A stretch of 6,657 nucleotides of DNA from Spirochaetota bacterium. Its GTDB lineage: Bacteria > Spirochaetota > JAGLSM01 > JAKPMW01. The notes beneath the pieces were generated by a model that saw only the letters and a list, made by a program, of their open reading frames with translations, was not told where the DNA came from and made no database searches. A program made the translations under genes and the position numbers. Every line of letters begins with the position of its first letter. Within the stretch, counting starts at the first letter, position 1. The stretch spans positions 1-6,657 of the forward strand of contig JAKPMW010000313.1 in the NCBI GenBank assembly GCA_029548715.1, in the 5' to 3' direction. Shown here one piece after another: positions 5,526-6,657 of this stretch.

Positions 5526-6657
5526 TCAATCGATTGTAAAATATTTTGCCTGCGGATGATGAACGATAAAGGCACTCGTTGTCTGTTCCGGCATCATCTG
5601 GAAGTTTTCGCTTTCCGTTACACCGATTGCATCTGCACCAACCAGCCTGAGCAGGGTGCTGTTTTCAGCAAGATCGGGGCAGGCCGGATAGCCGAAGGAG
5701 TAGCGGCTGCCACGGTACCTCTGTACCACAAAGTCCTCGATACCGGCCCCGTCTTCGCCGTCAATCCCGAGATCACGGCGGATCTGGCGATGCCAGAACT
5801 CGGCGAGCGCTTCGGCGCTCTCAACCGCCAGCCCGTGGAAAAAGAGGTACTCGCGATAGCGGCCGGCCTCGTAGAGTTCGTGGGCATAGCGGTCAGCCCC
5901 CGGACCAATCGTAACAACCTGAAGGGGAAGGACATCGAAGCGGCCACTTTCGCGGGGGAGAAAATAATCCGGGATTGAACGGCCGGGGGCCTGTCTCTGT
6001 CTGGGAAACGAAAGCCTGCCAATTTCGCTCTTGCCCTCATCATACACAATCAGGCTTTCCCCTTCAGACTGACAGGGGAAATACCCCCAGGCAACCTGCG
6101 GGGTAAAAAGCTCGCGCTCGCGGACGAGAGCCTTGAGGCGGGTCAGCTCGGGCCTGGCCTCACGCTCAAGCAGGGCATCAAAATCCTCCCGTGAAAGCTG
6201 GCCGCGCCTGAACCCCCAGCGTCCCCTGAAAAGGACACTCTCGGTCAGCAGCGAAAACACATCATCCAGCGAGATATCGCCGGTTGTCCTGCTGCCGTAA
6301 AATGGCGGCCGGGGAACAGCCTCCAGCCGGAGCAGGGGTGCCGTTTCCTCACCGGATGTGGTGCGGGCAGCGGCACGCTGCGCCGCATGGGCAGCCGCCC
6401 GGCGGCGGATATCGGCATAGCGCACCCGGTCAGCAGCGACGGCCTCGTCAAGCCCACCGTCCCGCACCAGAGTCATTCCGCGCAGGCCGTCAAATGCATC
6501 TGCACTGTACACGACGGTTCCCCCATAGACCTGCTGGCAATCCTCGTCAGCCCACTGCCGGGTCAGGGCCGCTCCACCCAAAAATACCGGGATATCGATT
6601 CCGGCACCCTGGAGGGCTTCAAGATACTCCTTCATAATGACCGTCGATTTGACAAGC
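5526..6657 (-). CDS. metH: Cobalamin-dependent methionine synthase, C-terminal part
   Basis: About 377 C-terminal codons are visible; the frame stays open to the right edge, so the gene starts outside. The protein moves a methyl group from 5-methyltetrahydrofolate through cob(I)alamin to homocysteine, in the cytoplasm. The visible N-terminal part (LVKSTVIMKEYLE, then VFLGGAALTR) is the end of the B12-binding domain. After a variable Ala/Arg-rich linker comes the AdoMet-binding reactivation domain: PPFYGSR, LFRGRWG, GYFPCQSEG, DYF, LPLQVVTIG, EAGRYREYLFFHGLAVE, EALAEFWHRQIR, then RYSFGYPACPDL and VHHPQAKYF near the end. R-x-x-x-G-Y within RYSFGY is the known AdoMet-contact motif, so reductive reactivation should work. 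The protein ends FTID at the TGA 5526-5528, the normal family end, with no break. It is followed by its own terminator and shows no functional link to the genes to its left. Confidence 0.97.
   Translation of the reverse strand, partial: LVKSTVIMKEYLEALQGAGIDIPVFLGGAALTRQWADEDCQQVYGGTVVYSADAFDGLRGMTLVRDGGLDEAVAADRVRYADIRRRAAAHAAQRAAARTTSGEETAPLLRLEAVPRPPFYGSRTTGDISLDDVFSLLTESVLFRGRWGFRRGQLSREDFDALLEREARPELTRLKALVRERELFTPQVAWGYFPCQSEGESLIVYDEGKSEIGRLSFPRQRQAPGRSIPDYFLPRESGRFDVLPLQVVTIGPGADRYAHELYEAGRYREYLFFHGLAVESAEALAEFWHRQIRRDLGIDGEDGAGIEDFVVQRYRGSRYSFGYPACPDLAENSTLLRLVGADAIGVTESENFQMMPEQTTSAFIVHHPQAKYFTID

Overview
The window looks like bacterial chromosomal DNA of moderately high G+C. It is probably from a Gram-negative organism: it has a lipoprotein signal with a lipobox, Sec-exported proteins and a cobalamin-dependent methionine synthase. 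The Ser-rich linker behind the lipobox resembles exported proteins of groups such as Fibrobacterota or Leptospirales, but I cannot place the organism and do not claim a lineage. I see no transposase, phage gene, integrase, tRNA, rRNA or CRISPR array.

Layout, left to right. (1) Positions 1-243, plus strand: the last 80 codons of an unrecognised protein that looks beta-rich. (2) Positions 244-407: a convergent gap with a weak terminator candidate and a long imperfect hairpin. (3) Positions 408-1975, minus strand: a lipoprotein-type 5'-nucleotidase/cyclic phosphodiesterase homologue. Its lipoprotein signal and its catalytic region lie in different frames, so it is a frameshifted gene or carries a sequence error. 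(4) Positions 2052-2990, minus strand: an exported endonuclease/exonuclease/phosphatase (EEP, DNase I-like) protein with a strong ribosome binding site. (5) Positions 2991-3311: a regulatory-looking gap with three tandem 19-bp units, paired 11-bp dyads, a promoter candidate and, at its right end, a perfect 19-bp terminator hairpin. (6) Positions 3312-5294, minus strand: a 660-residue exported protein of unknown function. (7) Positions 5295-5525: a gap holding the methionine synthase terminator. (8) Positions 5526-6657, minus strand: the C-terminal third of methionine synthase MetH, running off the right edge.

The EEP protein and the nucleotidase share a strand with a 76-bp gap and both carry export signals. 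Together they would suit breakdown of extracellular nucleic acid or organic phosphate: a phosphodiesterase or nuclease releases nucleotides, and a surface nucleotidase removes the phosphate. That pathway is inference. metH and the 660-residue gene are each followed by their own terminator, so they look like separate transcription units. The parts most worth a second look are the upstream region of the EEP gene, the frameshift in the nucleotidase, and the unrecognised 660-residue protein.
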